Assembly: GCA_937966555.1 (NCBI GenBank)
Contig: CALCLY010000031.1
Span: 76,293-140,292 of the forward strand
Source: CALCLY01 sp900552775
Lineage (GTDB): Bacteria; Bacillota; Clostridia; UMGS1883; UMGS1540
DNA: 64,000 nt
Direction: 5' to 3'
The notes under the pieces were generated by a model that saw nothing but the letters and a program-made list of their open reading frames with translations, made no database searches and was not told the DNA's origin. This document shows positions 44,719-54,370 of the stretch, in pieces; within the stretch, counting starts at the first letter, position 1; each line of letters opens with the position of its first letter. The position numbers were made by a program, and so were the translations under genes.

Positions 44719-46272
44719 TTATATCAGATTATAATGACCTGCATTAAACACAGCCTTTATAATTCCGCCGGACGTTCTTCCGCTCACACTGATATCAAAA
44801 ATAATATTAACGGACGGAGCGGAAATATTTTCAAAGAACAGCTCTATTTCAAATTCTGTTCTTGTACTGTACGTACTGCAGAGCGGAGCCGAAAGATAGT
44901 TTCCGCCCGCAACCTGCACACCGTCATCCGTGTAAATTTTGACATTTGCCCACTGTCCCGGGGTACACTCGAAGTTGGGGTCAAAAAGAATCAGTCTTAT
45001 TTTTCTTGTTTCTCCCGCCGAAACGCTCGGTGCTTCTATGTAGTCAATAACGGCAGAAACGCTGCGAAGCTCATATCTGACCGCGTAGCCGCCGAGTTTT
45101 AATACGGTTTTGTTTGAAAGCTCTCCCGGCTTTCTGTGTCCGGCAATGTGTCTTATATATTCGTATTCGGGCGGAGACATAAGCTCGCCTGCGCTTTCAA
45201 CGTCAATGCCCGCATTTTCAAGCGAAAAATATTTTTTGTCAAGAAAAACAGGGATACTTTTAATAACTCTGTCCGTAAGTTCGTCAGCGGTTTTCGGCAA
45301 CGATATCCCCGAGCCCAAATCTATGCAGCAAGTATTTATAACGCCGTTTATGGGTTTTAACCACTTTTCGGGAATAGCGTGATTTCCGTGCATAATTCCT
45401 AAAATAGCGCCGATTGTTCCGGCGGTGCAGTCTGCGTCTTCTCCGCAGTTTACGGTTATACACAAAGTTTTTTCAAAATTATCTTCTCCGTAAAGCCAGC
45501 CTATCATAATAATTCCTATAGCGTTCGGCGCGTCCATACCCGGTTCGCCGTCCGGGAATTCTCTTATGAGATCTTTTTCTTTGTAGAAAGTAACGCCGAA
45601 TGTTCCGGGGTATTTGTTGAAAAGTTCTGCCCTTGCTTCTTTATAGTCAAGCCCTCTTTTTTTGCAGTCAATAATTAGTTTCACTGCTTTTGCGGTTATG
45701 CAGTCCTCCGGAATATACGAAAGACCTATTTTTATAAGTTCTTCCTTATCGTCACATACAAATGCCGCACTTTCCACAGCCGCACAGAAAACCGTTGCGT
45801 ATACACCCTCATCGGCATGATCCACAATAGCGTCCTCAATTGCGTATTTAACCGCAAGATCAGGATGACCCGGTGCCAGACATGCCCAGATTTCAGTTCT
45901 TATCCACGCGCCGTTGCTGTCTTTATATCTGTTATCCACAGCGCCCGAAAGCGGCGGAAGCATTCCTGCTCTTATATTTCTTTTTGCCATTCCGTATTCG
46001 GACCAATTCGGCACAATGTACTCCATCCAGTAATCGGCAAGAATATGTGAATTGAGCTTTTTCCCGTGTTTTTCGGCAGCGTTGAACCATACAAGCTGCA
46101 AATCCAAATCGTCGTTTCCCGGCGGATTGCCGTTTAAGTCCTGCTGATAGAATTTTACATCGTGCAGGCTTCTCTGGCATTCTTCGTACGGTGCGCCCAA
46201 TACGCCGCCTATATTTTTCCCGTTCCAGCAGCCGAGAATTTTATCTCTTAAATCAGAATATTTAATATTCAT
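44719..46272 (-). CDS. ADP-ribosylglycohydrolase family protein
   Basis: 517 residues; an all-helical ADP-ribosyl-GH domain (about 5-330) plus a beta-rich C-terminal domain (about 380-517). Metal-binding patterns are present: GNDDLDLQLVW near 52-62, the acidic EDAIVDHADEGVYA stretch, and CGEDADCTAGTIGAILG near 275-291. Relatives remove ADP-ribose from proteins, nucleic acids or small metabolites. The C-terminal domain and the lyase neighbour hint at a glycoside or small-molecule substrate instead. GGAGGT precedes the ATG. Divergent from the AraC gene. Confidence 0.9.
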   Translation of the reverse strand: MNIKYSDLRDKILGCWNGKNIGGVLGAPYEECQRSLHDVKFYQQDLNGNPPGNDDLDLQLVWFNAAEKHGKKLNSHILADYWMEYIVPNWSEYGMAKRNIRAGMLPPLSGAVDNRYKDSNGAWIRTEIWACLAPGHPDLAVKYAIEDAIVDHADEGVYATVFCAAVESAAFVCDDKEELIKIGLSYIPEDCITAKAVKLIIDCKKRGLDYKEARAELFNKYPGTFGVTFYKEKDLIREFPDGEPGMDAPNAIGIIMIGWLYGEDNFEKTLCITVNCGEDADCTAGTIGAILGIMHGNHAIPEKWLKPINGVINTCCIDLGSGISLPKTADELTDRVIKSIPVFLDKKYFSLENAGIDVESAGELMSPPEYEYIRHIAGHRKPGELSNKTVLKLGGYAVRYELRSVSAVIDYIEAPSVSAGETRKIRLILFDPNFECTPGQWANVKIYTDDGVQVAGGNYLSAPLCSTYSTRTEFEIELFFENISAPSVNIIFDISVSGRTSGGIIKAVFNAGHYNLI

Positions 46273-46305
46273 TTTCTACCTCCGCTAAATTAAATTCATT
46301 TCATC

Positions 46306-46334
46306 TTGATTTTAACACATAACCGTTGTATAAT
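46306..46334 (+). promoter_or_regulatory. Promoter of the second AraC-family gene
   Basis: TTGATT (46306-46311), a 17-base spacer, TATAAT (46329-46334). It shares the 114-base divergent region with the ADP-ribosylglycohydrolase start. Confidence 0.75.
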
Positions 46335-46386
46335 AATTGTAAGATTATATTTTTTAATTGTAGAATACTGTAAAAGGGAGCCAAAA

Positions 46387-47313
46387 ATGAACGATAAACA
46401 ACGGCAAAGCGGATTTAAAACCATATATAATTACAACGATGTCAAAGGCTTCGGCAATTCGGCATATGTGAAATTTTACAATCATGACAAGCTTTATTCT
46501 CTACCGATGCACAAGCACAACTTTTTTGAAATAAATATTGTGCTGCGCGGCTGCGGAAATCACTCTCTTGACGACAGCACCGTTCCCGTTAAAAAAGGTT
46601 CTTTTTTTGTTATCCCGCGCGGCGAAAATCACAGCTATTTTTCCGAACACGGAATTGACGTTTACCATATAATTTTAAGCGAGGCTTTTATGACAAAATA
46701 TGCCGATACGCTTCGCAGCTTTTACGGATACAATATTCTTTTTAATATAGAGCCCCTTATAAGAAATGCTTCAAAATACAATATATTTGCCGAAATGAGC
46801 GAACAAACCGAAAAAGCCGTGCGCTCGCTCACGGACATTCTTGAAACGCTTCCGCATTTTCCCGAATCCATATGCATACGCACGGTATTATGTATTATAG
46901 AGCTTCTGTGCAATGAAATAATGCGTTTTGTAAGCCGTCCGGAAGAGCAGGAAACTCCGTGGATTTCTCAAATGGCACTGAGCATAGATTATATCAAACA
47001 CAACTTTAACAGAAAAATAAATTTTCACGAGCTTGCCGCAAAATACGGATTTTCATACTCGGCATATTTTAACCACTTTAAGAAGCTTCTTGCCGTGTCT
47101 CCGGCGGCATATCAAAGCGAATGCAGAATCGACAACGCCGTAAAAATGCTGCAAAACGGCGCGGACGTTACAAATGCCGCACTTGAAAGCGGATATTACG
47201 ACAGCTCGCATTTTATACACGCGCTGCGCTCGGCGCGCGGCATCGCACCGAAGGATATCAAGGCGCTCCGTCAAAGCTCCGACGCAAACAACGCCAGCGC
47301 CTCGCTGCGCTGA
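46387..47313 (+). CDS. AraC family transcriptional regulator
   Basis: 308 residues. N-terminal cupin (about 20-110) with LPMHKHNFFEINIVLRG and FFVIPRGENHSYF; C-terminal double helix-turn-helix (about 195-300) with INFHELAAKYGFSYSAYFNH and ALESGYYDSSHFIHALR. Divergent from the ADP-ribosylglycohydrolase gene, so it probably controls it and perhaps the lyase. The ATG at 46387 follows GGGAG. Its 3' end overlaps the convergent gene by 43 bases with no terminator between. Confidence 0.92.
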   Translation: MNDKQRQSGFKTIYNYNDVKGFGNSAYVKFYNHDKLYSLPMHKHNFFEINIVLRGCGNHSLDDSTVPVKKGSFFVIPRGENHSYFSEHGIDVYHIILSEAFMTKYADTLRSFYGYNILFNIEPLIRNASKYNIFAEMSEQTEKAVRSLTDILETLPHFPESICIRTVLCIIELLCNEIMRFVSRPEEQETPWISQMALSIDYIKHNFNRKINFHELAAKYGFSYSAYFNHFKKLLAVSPAAYQSECRIDNAVKMLQNGADVTNAALESGYYDSSHFIHALRSARGIAPKDIKALRQSSDANNASASLR

Positions 47314-48134
47314 TAGCGCGAATCATCCGCATACTGCAAATAATAATCTTTCAAAACGGGATTTGAAATGCCGTCACGCATATTTTCCGCCATTTCATAG
47401 AGGTTGCATGCGGCGTATCTTGCGTTTACCGACGCCCACCAAAGCTCCATCGCGCTTTCGGAAAATCCCGGCGATTCTTCGTATTTTTTCAGCGTTTCGT
47501 TTGCTGCCGTAAGCTCCTCTATAAATTTTTTCATTCCGTAAAGCGCCGCCTCGTTATACACGTCTGACTCCGCCATGCTCATAATTATATCGGCTTCGTA
47601 ATCTCCCCTTGAAAGCAGCGAAATGCATGAATAAAAAATATTTTTGTATTCAAGCTTTTTCCCTTCAAGCTTGGTTTTTCCAACCCATATTTCCGATTCG
47701 CGCCGCTGCGAATTAAAAGAAATATTGCATCTTATATCAATGTCGCGCAGCATTACCGCGGTTTTTCCGTTTATGCTCACGGAGGGAATCGGGATTCCTC
47801 CGAAATATACAGTGATATCCGTGCTCTGCGTATTGCATATCCATCTGCCGGAGTTTTCCGCGCCCACATATTCGGGCAGCAGCGGCAAAACGGTTTTGTT
47901 GTCGGCCTTATAAAGATCCACCCTTCTTTGCTCCCCGTTCCATTCCACCGCGTAGCCGTAATTTTCAAGGTCGCGCACATAAACGTAAAGTCTCCCCCCT
48001 ACGTTAACGCCCGGCACCCACAATCCGTCTATAAACGCTTTAATGTCGGTTGTTGTTACCTGCTCCGCGGCTCTTGCCGCCGAAGGCGCCGACAGCAGTG
48101 CAAAGCATAAAATAATCAGCATGATTTTTTTCAT
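47271..48134 (-). CDS. Secreted protein with two copper-amine-oxidase-N-like repeats
   Basis: 287 residues. Signal peptide (about 1-22). Two stalk-type repeats (about 25-75: GVNVGGRLYVYVRDLENYG; about 95-150: SVSINGKTAVMLRDIDI), then a helical region (about 160-280) with no recognised motif. Function unknown; the repeats usually attach or present other domains outside the cell. The ATG at 48134 has AGAGGTG just upstream. Base composition is higher in G+C than in the surrounding genes. Its stop lies within the convergent AraC gene. Confidence 0.72.
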   Translation of the reverse strand: MKKIMLIILCFALLSAPSAARAAEQVTTTDIKAFIDGLWVPGVNVGGRLYVYVRDLENYGYAVEWNGEQRRVDLYKADNKTVLPLLPEYVGAENSGRWICNTQSTDITVYFGGIPIPSVSINGKTAVMLRDIDIRCNISFNSQRRESEIWVGKTKLEGKKLEYKNIFYSCISLLSRGDYEADIIMSMAESDVYNEAALYGMKKFIEELTAANETLKKYEESPGFSESAMELWWASVNARYAACNLYEMAENMRDGISNPVLKDYYLQYADDSRYQRSEALALFASEL

Positions 48135-48195
48135 TTGAGTCACCTCTGTCATAATTGTACACGAAAATCGGCGAAAAAGCAAATTTTTTTTAAAT

Positions 48196-48228
48196 AAAAA
48201 AGCCCGAATCGCACATTTCGGACTTTTT
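48196..48228. terminator. Bidirectional terminator-like hairpin
   Basis: AAAAAGCCCGAA and TTCGGACTTTTT pair with one mismatch. It lies between the secreted stalk protein and the small remnant frame and would terminate the remnant leftward. Confidence 0.72.
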
Positions 48229-48258
48229 CGGATGGTAGCTCAGCAATTTTAAAACTGC

Positions 48259-48498
48259 CTATTCCAAATTGAGTTGTTTGCGAATTTTATTTCTTTCCTC
48301 GGTCATATGTCTGTCTGTGAGGCGGCGCATCGCGTCTCCCGTGACATTCCATACAATGTCGGTATTGCGCGCTCTGTAGTCGCACGCCTCTCCTCCGCGG
48401 AAGCTCCATGAAATAATTGTTCTCGCGCCGGCGTCGTATGCCGCGTCTGCCGCAAAAGTCAATAAATATTTTTGCAAAAATTTGCACTGATTTATCAT
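48259..48498 (-). pseudogene. Small frame, probable 3' remnant of a larger gene
   Basis: 79 codons with protein-like composition (AAYDAGARTIISWSFRGGEA, then a charged C-terminus) ending just before a terminator. No ribosome site precedes the ATG at 48498 and the frame is closed immediately upstream. The text resembles the last strand and helix of a TIM-barrel glycosidase, which is only a guess. Confidence 0.4.
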
Positions 48499-48566
48499 TT
48501 ACCGTGTCCGCACGGAGCCGCGCAGGGCTTTTTTCGGTAATTTCCGGCGGCGCGGCAATTTTTTAT

Positions 48567-48595
48567 TTGCATTTTTTCCGAATTGGGAGTATAAT
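48567..48595 (+). promoter_or_regulatory. Promoter of the DUF5662 gene
   Basis: TTGCAT (48567-48572), a 17-base spacer, TATAAT (48590-48595), followed by AAAGGAG and the ATG at 48626. Confidence 0.77.
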
Positions 48596-48625
48596 AAGAA
48601 AAGCTATTGCAAAGGAGATCATAAA

Positions 48626-49147
48626 ATGCTTAAAGCCATAGGACATTTCAGAACAATTACACGTCACAGACACCTTGTGATAAAGCATGCCTTCAAGGTT
48701 GGAATAGGCTTTCGCGGTCTTTTTCACGACCTTTCAAAATACAGCCCCGCGGAATTTATTGTGGGCGCCAAATACTATTTCGGCACAAAAAGCCCCAACG
48801 AGGGCGAGCGCGCGGAATACGGATATTCAAAGGCGTGGCTGCATCATAAGGGCAGAAACAAGCACCACTTTGAATACTGGACGGATTACAACCCGAAAAC
48901 ACGTATTCTTTCGCCCATTGAGATGCCTCTGCGCTATGTGAAGGAAATGTTTTGCGACAGAGTTGCGGCAAGTAAAGTATACCAGGGGAAAAACTACACA
49001 GATTCGCATCCGCTACAATATTTTCAGAAAGCAAAAGGAAAACGCTTTATAAACGAAAAGACCTCCGACCTTTTGGAAAGCTGGCTTATAATGCTCAGCG
49101 AAAAAGGCGAGGAGGAAACTTTCCGTTATATTAAAAACTATAAATAA
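48626..49147 (+). CDS. DUF5662 family protein
   Basis: 173 residues, cytoplasmic. It has the family pattern of scattered His and Asp: HRHLVIKHAF, FHDLSKYSPAEF, WLHHKGRNKHHFEYW, reminiscent of a metal-binding HD-like helical protein. Function is not established. A single-gene unit with its own promoter; its stop is 5 bases from the convergent alr stop. Confidence 0.85.
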   Translation: MLKAIGHFRTITRHRHLVIKHAFKVGIGFRGLFHDLSKYSPAEFIVGAKYYFGTKSPNEGERAEYGYSKAWLHHKGRNKHHFEYWTDYNPKTRILSPIEMPLRYVKEMFCDRVAASKVYQGKNYTDSHPLQYFQKAKGKRFINEKTSDLLESWLIMLSEKGEEETFRYIKNYK

Positions 49148-49152
49148 AAAAA

Positions 49153-50262
49153 TCAAATGTATACGCGCGCAACTCTTTTTCCTATTCCGCATATTATTTC
49201 ATAGTTTATTGTGCCGGCTCTTTCCGCCACTTCATCCGCTGTTACGGAGGCGTCACCGTCTTTCCCGATTAGGGTAACGTCGCTGTCAATCTCAACGCCG
49301 TCAATATCCGTAATATCAACCATAAACTGGTCCATACATATTCTGCCTATTATAGGCGCATACCTGCCGCATATAATAACCCTGCCGTTATTTGACAGGC
49401 TGCGCGGATACCCGTCGGCATAGCCTACCGGTATTGTGGCTATGCGGGTCTCGCGTTTTGTTACAAACGTCTGACCGTAGCTTACGCCAACACCCGCAGG
49501 CACCGTATGAATATGCACAACATGTGTTTTAAGCTGAAGTGCGGGCTTTAATTTGAGCGCGGATTTATCTACGTTTTCGGAAGGATACAGTCCGTACGAT
49601 ATAATTCCCGAACGCACCATATCATACTGGAACTCCGGGAAAGTCATTATTCCGGCACTGTTATTTATATGCTTCATCGGAATATATACACCTTGTTTTT
49701 CAAGACGTTTGCAAAAATCTTCAAATCTGTTTTTCTGCTCAACCGCAAAGCTTTTATCCGCTTCATCGGCTGTGGCAAAATGCGTGAATATGCCTTCTAT
49801 TTGTATATTGGGCAGTTTTGATATATTTCTAATTATCTCTGCACTTTCATCACTGCAGTCAAACCCTATTCTCGTCATACCTGTATCGACAGCTATATGA
49901 ATTTTACCGATTCTTCCGTTTGCAGTTGCCGCAACGGAAAGTCTTTTTGCCATATCAAAGCTGTAAACCGTGAGCGAAACATTATTCAAAAGCGCATCCG
50001 TATAAAACTGCGGTGCACTGTGACCCAAAATAAGTATCGGCTTTAAAACACCTTGCCTGCGAAGTTCAACCGCTTCTTCTATAACTGCAACGGCAAAATA
50101 GTCTACATCCCTGTCGAGTGCATGAGCAACTGCTGCCGCTCCGTGACCGTATCCGTCGGCTTTTATAACCATCATAACTTTTGTAGTGTCATTCAGTATA
50201 CCGCGTATATGGCGTATGTTTTCTATAAGCGCCTCGGTATCAATCTTGGCATAAACTCTCAT
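49153..50262 (-). CDS. alr: Alanine racemase
   Basis: 369 residues. Makes D-alanine for peptidoglycan. Seen: the PLP lysine in VIKADGYGHGAAAVAHAL (about 33-50), the catalytic Tyr in VGVSYGQTFV, and the C-terminal DQFMVDITD. The ATG at 50262 gives the standard family start (RVYAKIDTEAL). An in-frame TTG 18 bases upstream with GGAG is an alternative. It is last in a leftward group after tatD. Confidence 0.95.
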   Translation of the reverse strand: MRVYAKIDTEALIENIRHIRGILNDTTKVMMVIKADGYGHGAAAVAHALDRDVDYFAVAVIEEAVELRRQGVLKPILILGHSAPQFYTDALLNNVSLTVYSFDMAKRLSVAATANGRIGKIHIAVDTGMTRIGFDCSDESAEIIRNISKLPNIQIEGIFTHFATADEADKSFAVEQKNRFEDFCKRLEKQGVYIPMKHINNSAGIMTFPEFQYDMVRSGIISYGLYPSENVDKSALKLKPALQLKTHVVHIHTVPAGVGVSYGQTFVTKRETRIATIPVGYADGYPRSLSNNGRVIICGRYAPIIGRICMDQFMVDITDIDGVEIDSDVTLIGKDGDASVTADEVAERAGTINYEIICGIGKRVARVYI

Positions 50263-50299
50263 ATATTCTTTCAAAAACAATCATCTCCGGATTAAACTT

Positions 50300-51061
50300 T
50301 TAAATGCCGTAAAATCTTCTTGCATTTTCAGCTGTTGCACTTATAATTTCGGAAACTGAAACTCCGCGCAGCTCAGCAATTTTCTCGGCCGAGAATTTAA
50401 TATAAAGAGAATTGTTGCGCTTGCCCCGATACGGCACGGGCGCAAGATACGGGCAGTCGGTTTCAAGCAAAAGCCTATCTTTCGGCACTTTTGCGGCGCA
50501 CAGCGGAGCAGTTTTGGCATTTTTAAACGTCACCACTCCGCCGAGTGAAATATACATTCCCATCGAAAGGACAATTTCCATAGTTTCCGGGCTTTCCGAA
50601 AAACAATGCATAAGTCCGCCCGTTTCCCACACCCTTTTGTTTTTTAATATGCCGAGCGCATCGGCACACGCCTCTCTTTCGTGTATAACTACAGGCAAAG
50701 AAGCTTCGTGCGCTATATTCATCTGTCTTGCAAACATTTCCTTTTGCTGCTCTTTATATTCCCTGCCGTAATGATAATCAAGACCTATCTCTCCCACGGC
50801 AACAACCTTTTCATGCTTTGTAAACTTTAAAAGTTCTTCATAATCACTTTCCCGAACTTTATCTGCAAAGTCCGGATGAAAACCAACAGCTGCATAAACA
50901 AAATCGTATTTTTCCGCAAGCGCTATGCTGCTTTTGGAACTTTCCAAATCCGCTCCGGAATTTATTATAACTTCCACTCCGTTTTCATGCAGATATGGCA
51001 ATAGCGTGTCTCTGTCTTCATCAAAAGCATGATCGTCGTAATGTGCATGTGCATCTATCAT
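50300..51061 (-). CDS. TatD family metal-dependent hydrolase
   Basis: 253 residues, TIM-barrel hydrolase. Seen: IDAHAHYDD (metal His pair), VGEIGLDYH (metal Glu), VIHEREA, MHCFSES and LLETDCPYLAP (metal Asp). TatD relatives have 3'-5' DNase activity; the chromosomal single copy next to metG is common in Bacillota. It begins 11 bases after the metG stop, so it is co-transcribed. Confidence 0.94.
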   Translation of the reverse strand: MIDAHAHYDDHAFDEDRDTLLPYLHENGVEVIINSGADLESSKSSIALAEKYDFVYAAVGFHPDFADKVRESDYEELLKFTKHEKVVAVGEIGLDYHYGREYKEQQKEMFARQMNIAHEASLPVVIHEREACADALGILKNKRVWETGGLMHCFSESPETMEIVLSMGMYISLGGVVTFKNAKTAPLCAAKVPKDRLLLETDCPYLAPVPYRGKRNNSLYIKFSAEKIAELRGVSVSEIISATAENARRFYGI

Positions 51062-51072
51062 TTGAAAATACC

Positions 51073-52983
51073 TCAGCTGATTTTGGTTCCCGGGGCAACT
51101 TCTTTATCAAATGTCATAAGTGACAAGTTCTTTTTGTCTCCTGCGGCTATTACCATTCCTTCAGAAAGCACTCCGCGAAGCTTAACTGGTTTTAAATTTG
51201 CGATAACGGCAACTGTTTTTCCGACAAAATCCTCCGGCGAATAATATTTAGCTATGCCGGAAACAACCTGCAAAACGCGCGAGCCTATATCTATTTTGGA
51301 GACAAGCAGTTTATCCGAACCTTCAACATAAGAAGACTCCAGAACTTTTCCGGCTCTTATATCAAGTTTTGCAAAATCATCTATCGAAGCCAAATTTTCA
51401 TCTTCCGTTTTCTCCTCGGTCTTTGATGAAGCTTCTATTTCCGCAAGCATTTTATTTTCGTCTATTCTCGAGAAAAGGGGAGCTGCTTCGCCGACAGAAT
51501 CTCCCGATTTTGTAAGTCCGAATACAGCAAGGCTTTCCCACGTATTGTCGGAGGAATTAATCTGTGCAAAAATACTGTCCGAAGTTTTTGGCATTATGGG
51601 TTTTATCATAACGGCGATAAATCTTATGGATTCCAAAAGATTGTAAAGCACCGTACCGAGACGCGGCTTTTTAGCTTCTTCTTTTGCCAAAGTCCACGGA
51701 GTTGTTTCGTCTATATACTTATTTGAGCGTTTCGCAAGACCCATAATAAGATCGCACGCATCTGCCAAGCGGAATTCATCCATTTTTTCCTTATATGATA
51801 TAACGGTATTTTCTGCAAAAGCCATAAGACTGCTATCTGTTTCATCAAGCTCTGCGCGAGCCGGAATTTTTCCGTCAAAATATTTTTTAACCATCGCAAT
51901 GGTGCGGTTTACAAGATTTCCGAGAGTGTTTGCCAAATCTGTGTTATAACGCGTTATAATATTTTCGTATGAAATTGTTCCGTCCTGCGCATAAGGCATC
52001 TCGCTGAGAAGGTAATAGCGTATTGCGTCAACGCCGAATCTTTCCGCAAGTTCATCGGCATATAAAACATTTCCTCTTGACTTGCTCATTTTATCCATAC
52101 CGGAAAGCAGCCAAGGGTGACCGAAAATCTGCTTCGGCAGCGGCTGACCGAGCGCCATAAGCATAATCGGCCAATAAATGGTATGAAATCTTAAAATGTC
52201 TTTTCCGATTATATGAACATCTGCGGGCCAATATTTTTTGTAAAGTTCACCCTGTTCTTCGGGAGTATATCCGAGCGCCGTAATATAGTTTGAAAGCGCG
52301 TCAATCCATACGTAAATTACATGCTTATCATCAAAATCTACAGGAATGCCCCAGTTAAACGATGTTCTGGAAACACAGAGATCCTGCAGTCCCGGTTTCA
52401 GAAAATTATTAACCATTTCATTTTTGCGGCTTTCGGGTTTTATAAAGTCCGGATGCTCGTCAATATACTGCATCAGTCTGTCCTGATATTTGCTCATTCT
52501 AAAGAAATAAGCTTCTTCTTTTGTTTTCTGCACAGGTCTTCCGCAGTCGGGGCAGCATCCGTCAACAAGCTGCGACTGTGTGAAAAACGATTCACAGGGA
52601 ATACAGTAAAGTCCTTCGTATTCACCCTTATATATATCTCCCTGTTCATAAAGCTTTTTGAATATGGAACGGACGGCATTTACATGATATTCATCAGTAG
52701 TTCTTATAAACTTATCATAGTCGGCGCCCATAAGATCCCAAATTCTGCGTATTTCTCCTGCCACCCCGTCAACATAAGCTTTCGGAGTTATTCCCTCTTC
52801 TTCCGCAATCTGCTGAATTTTCTGTCCGTGCTCATCTGTGCCGGTCAGAAAGAAAACGTCAAATCCAAGCATTTTCTTATAACGCGCAATGGCGTCTGTC
52901 AGAACAACCTCATATGTGTTACCTATATGAGGTTTTCGCGACGTATATGCTATCGCGGTTGTAATATAAAATTTTTCTTTCAC
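51073..52983 (-). CDS. metG: Methionyl-tRNA synthetase
   Basis: 636 residues. Class-I synthetase with the HIGH motif as KPHIGNTYE, a zinc knuckle (CIPCESFF and CCPDCGRPV) and the KMSKS loop (MDKMSKSRGN). A C-terminal EMAP/OB tRNA-binding domain (about 530-636; DIRAGKVLE, VVSGIAKYYSPED) supports dimerisation. The start codon is GTG at 52983, preceded by AAGGGAAG. Leads the metG-tatD-alr group. Confidence 0.97.
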   Translation of the reverse strand: MKEKFYITTAIAYTSRKPHIGNTYEVVLTDAIARYKKMLGFDVFFLTGTDEHGQKIQQIAEEEGITPKAYVDGVAGEIRRIWDLMGADYDKFIRTTDEYHVNAVRSIFKKLYEQGDIYKGEYEGLYCIPCESFFTQSQLVDGCCPDCGRPVQKTKEEAYFFRMSKYQDRLMQYIDEHPDFIKPESRKNEMVNNFLKPGLQDLCVSRTSFNWGIPVDFDDKHVIYVWIDALSNYITALGYTPEEQGELYKKYWPADVHIIGKDILRFHTIYWPIMLMALGQPLPKQIFGHPWLLSGMDKMSKSRGNVLYADELAERFGVDAIRYYLLSEMPYAQDGTISYENIITRYNTDLANTLGNLVNRTIAMVKKYFDGKIPARAELDETDSSLMAFAENTVISYKEKMDEFRLADACDLIMGLAKRSNKYIDETTPWTLAKEEAKKPRLGTVLYNLLESIRFIAVMIKPIMPKTSDSIFAQINSSDNTWESLAVFGLTKSGDSVGEAAPLFSRIDENKMLAEIEASSKTEEKTEDENLASIDDFAKLDIRAGKVLESSYVEGSDKLLVSKIDIGSRVLQVVSGIAKYYSPEDFVGKTVAVIANLKPVKLRGVLSEGMVIAAGDKKNLSLMTFDKEVAPGTKIS

Positions 52984-53069
52984 AAAAATCTTCCCTTCGA
53001 ATTACGGACATCTTAATAAAATATCCGAATATATTATATGCATTAATACGAAACATAATTTCGGCTAAA

Positions 53070-54347
53070 TCAAATTTTTCCGCGTTTTTCTTTAATATCT
53101 TTCCAATATTTTTCGGACGCTTTTTCCATTTTATTATCACCGAAAATATAGTATTTTTTATTTTTTATTGCATCAGGCAGATACTGCTGCTCAACATAAT
53201 GATTTTCAAAGTCATGCGCATATTTATAGCCCTGCCCGTGCCCCAGCTTTTCCGCACCGCCGTAATGTGAATCTTTGAGGTGATCGGGCACATTGCCCGT
53301 GTTCCCGTTTTTAACATCGTCCATTGCACTCCAGATTGCCATGGCGGACGAATTTGATTTCGGAGATGTTGCGAGCAGCACGGCAGCCTCGGAAAGCGGC
53401 AGACACGCTTCGGGCAAACCTACCTGAAATGCGCTGTCAACACATGCCTTTACAATGGCTATCGCCTGCGGATAAGCCATTCCGATATCCTCAGCGGCTA
53501 TGACAACAAGCCTGCGGCATACGCTCATAAGATCTCCTCCTTCAAGAAGTCTTGCAAGATAGTGCACCGCTGCATCGGGATCACTTCCGCGTATTGATTT
53601 CTGAAAGGCGCTTAAAAGGTCATAATGACTGTCACCGTCTCTGTCAAAGCGCGTTGCTCTTTTTCCGCTGCACGCTTCCACGGTTTCAAGCGTTATATTA
53701 ACATTTCCGTTTTCGTCGCACGGAGTTGAAAATGCCGATATCTCAAGCGTTCCTATAGCCTTGCGAACATCGCCTCCGGAAGTTTCAGCAATATGCAGTA
53801 TCGCAGCTTCATCCGCGTTGACATTAACAGCGGATTCTTTTAAAACATTTATCGCGCGGCAAAGCGCTTTTTCTATATCTTTCGGAGAAACCTCGCGAAA
53901 TTCGAATACCGTACACCTTGACAACACGGCACCGTACACATAAAAATACGGATTTTCGGTCGTACTGGCAATAAGCGTGATCTTACCGTTTTCTATAAAC
54001 TCTAAAAGCGATTGCTGCTGTTTTTTATTAAAATTCTGTATTTCGTCCAAAAAAAGCAAAATTCCGTTCATCGTGTCAAAACCGCCGATGTCGTTTATAA
54101 TTGCTTTTATATCCGCCACGGAAGCATTTGTGGCATTAAGCTTATAAAGCTTCTTTCCGCACCTTTTTGCGGCAATATTCGCAACGGTTGTTTTTCCCGT
54201 ACCGGAAGGACCGTAAAAAATCATATTCGGTATATTTCCGCTTTCGAGAAGGCGTCTTAAAACACCGTTTTTTCCGACAAGATGTTCCTGACCCACAACC
54301 TCCGAAAGCTCCTGCGGACGCATACGGTCAGCCAAAGGGCTTGTCAT
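53070..54347 (-). CDS. rarA: Replication-associated recombination protein A (RarA/MgsA)
   Basis: 425 residues, AAA+ ATPase acting at stalled replication forks. Seen: RPQELSEVVGQEHLVG, Walker A GPSGTGKTT, Walker B LLFLDEIQNF, sensor-1 STTENPYF, and the C-terminal tetramerisation region ending DHLKDSHYGGAEKLGHG. Length and motif order match the family. 23 bases after glyA in the same direction. Confidence 0.95.
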   Translation of the reverse strand: MTSPLADRMRPQELSEVVGQEHLVGKNGVLRRLLESGNIPNMIFYGPSGTGKTTVANIAAKRCGKKLYKLNATNASVADIKAIINDIGGFDTMNGILLFLDEIQNFNKKQQQSLLEFIENGKITLIASTTENPYFYVYGAVLSRCTVFEFREVSPKDIEKALCRAINVLKESAVNVNADEAAILHIAETSGGDVRKAIGTLEISAFSTPCDENGNVNITLETVEACSGKRATRFDRDGDSHYDLLSAFQKSIRGSDPDAAVHYLARLLEGGDLMSVCRRLVVIAAEDIGMAYPQAIAIVKACVDSAFQVGLPEACLPLSEAAVLLATSPKSNSSAMAIWSAMDDVKNGNTGNVPDHLKDSHYGGAEKLGHGQGYKYAHDFENHYVEQQYLPDAIKNKKYYIFGDNKMEKASEKYWKDIKEKRGKI

Positions 54348-54370
54348 GTTTATTCACATTCCTTTTTGCA

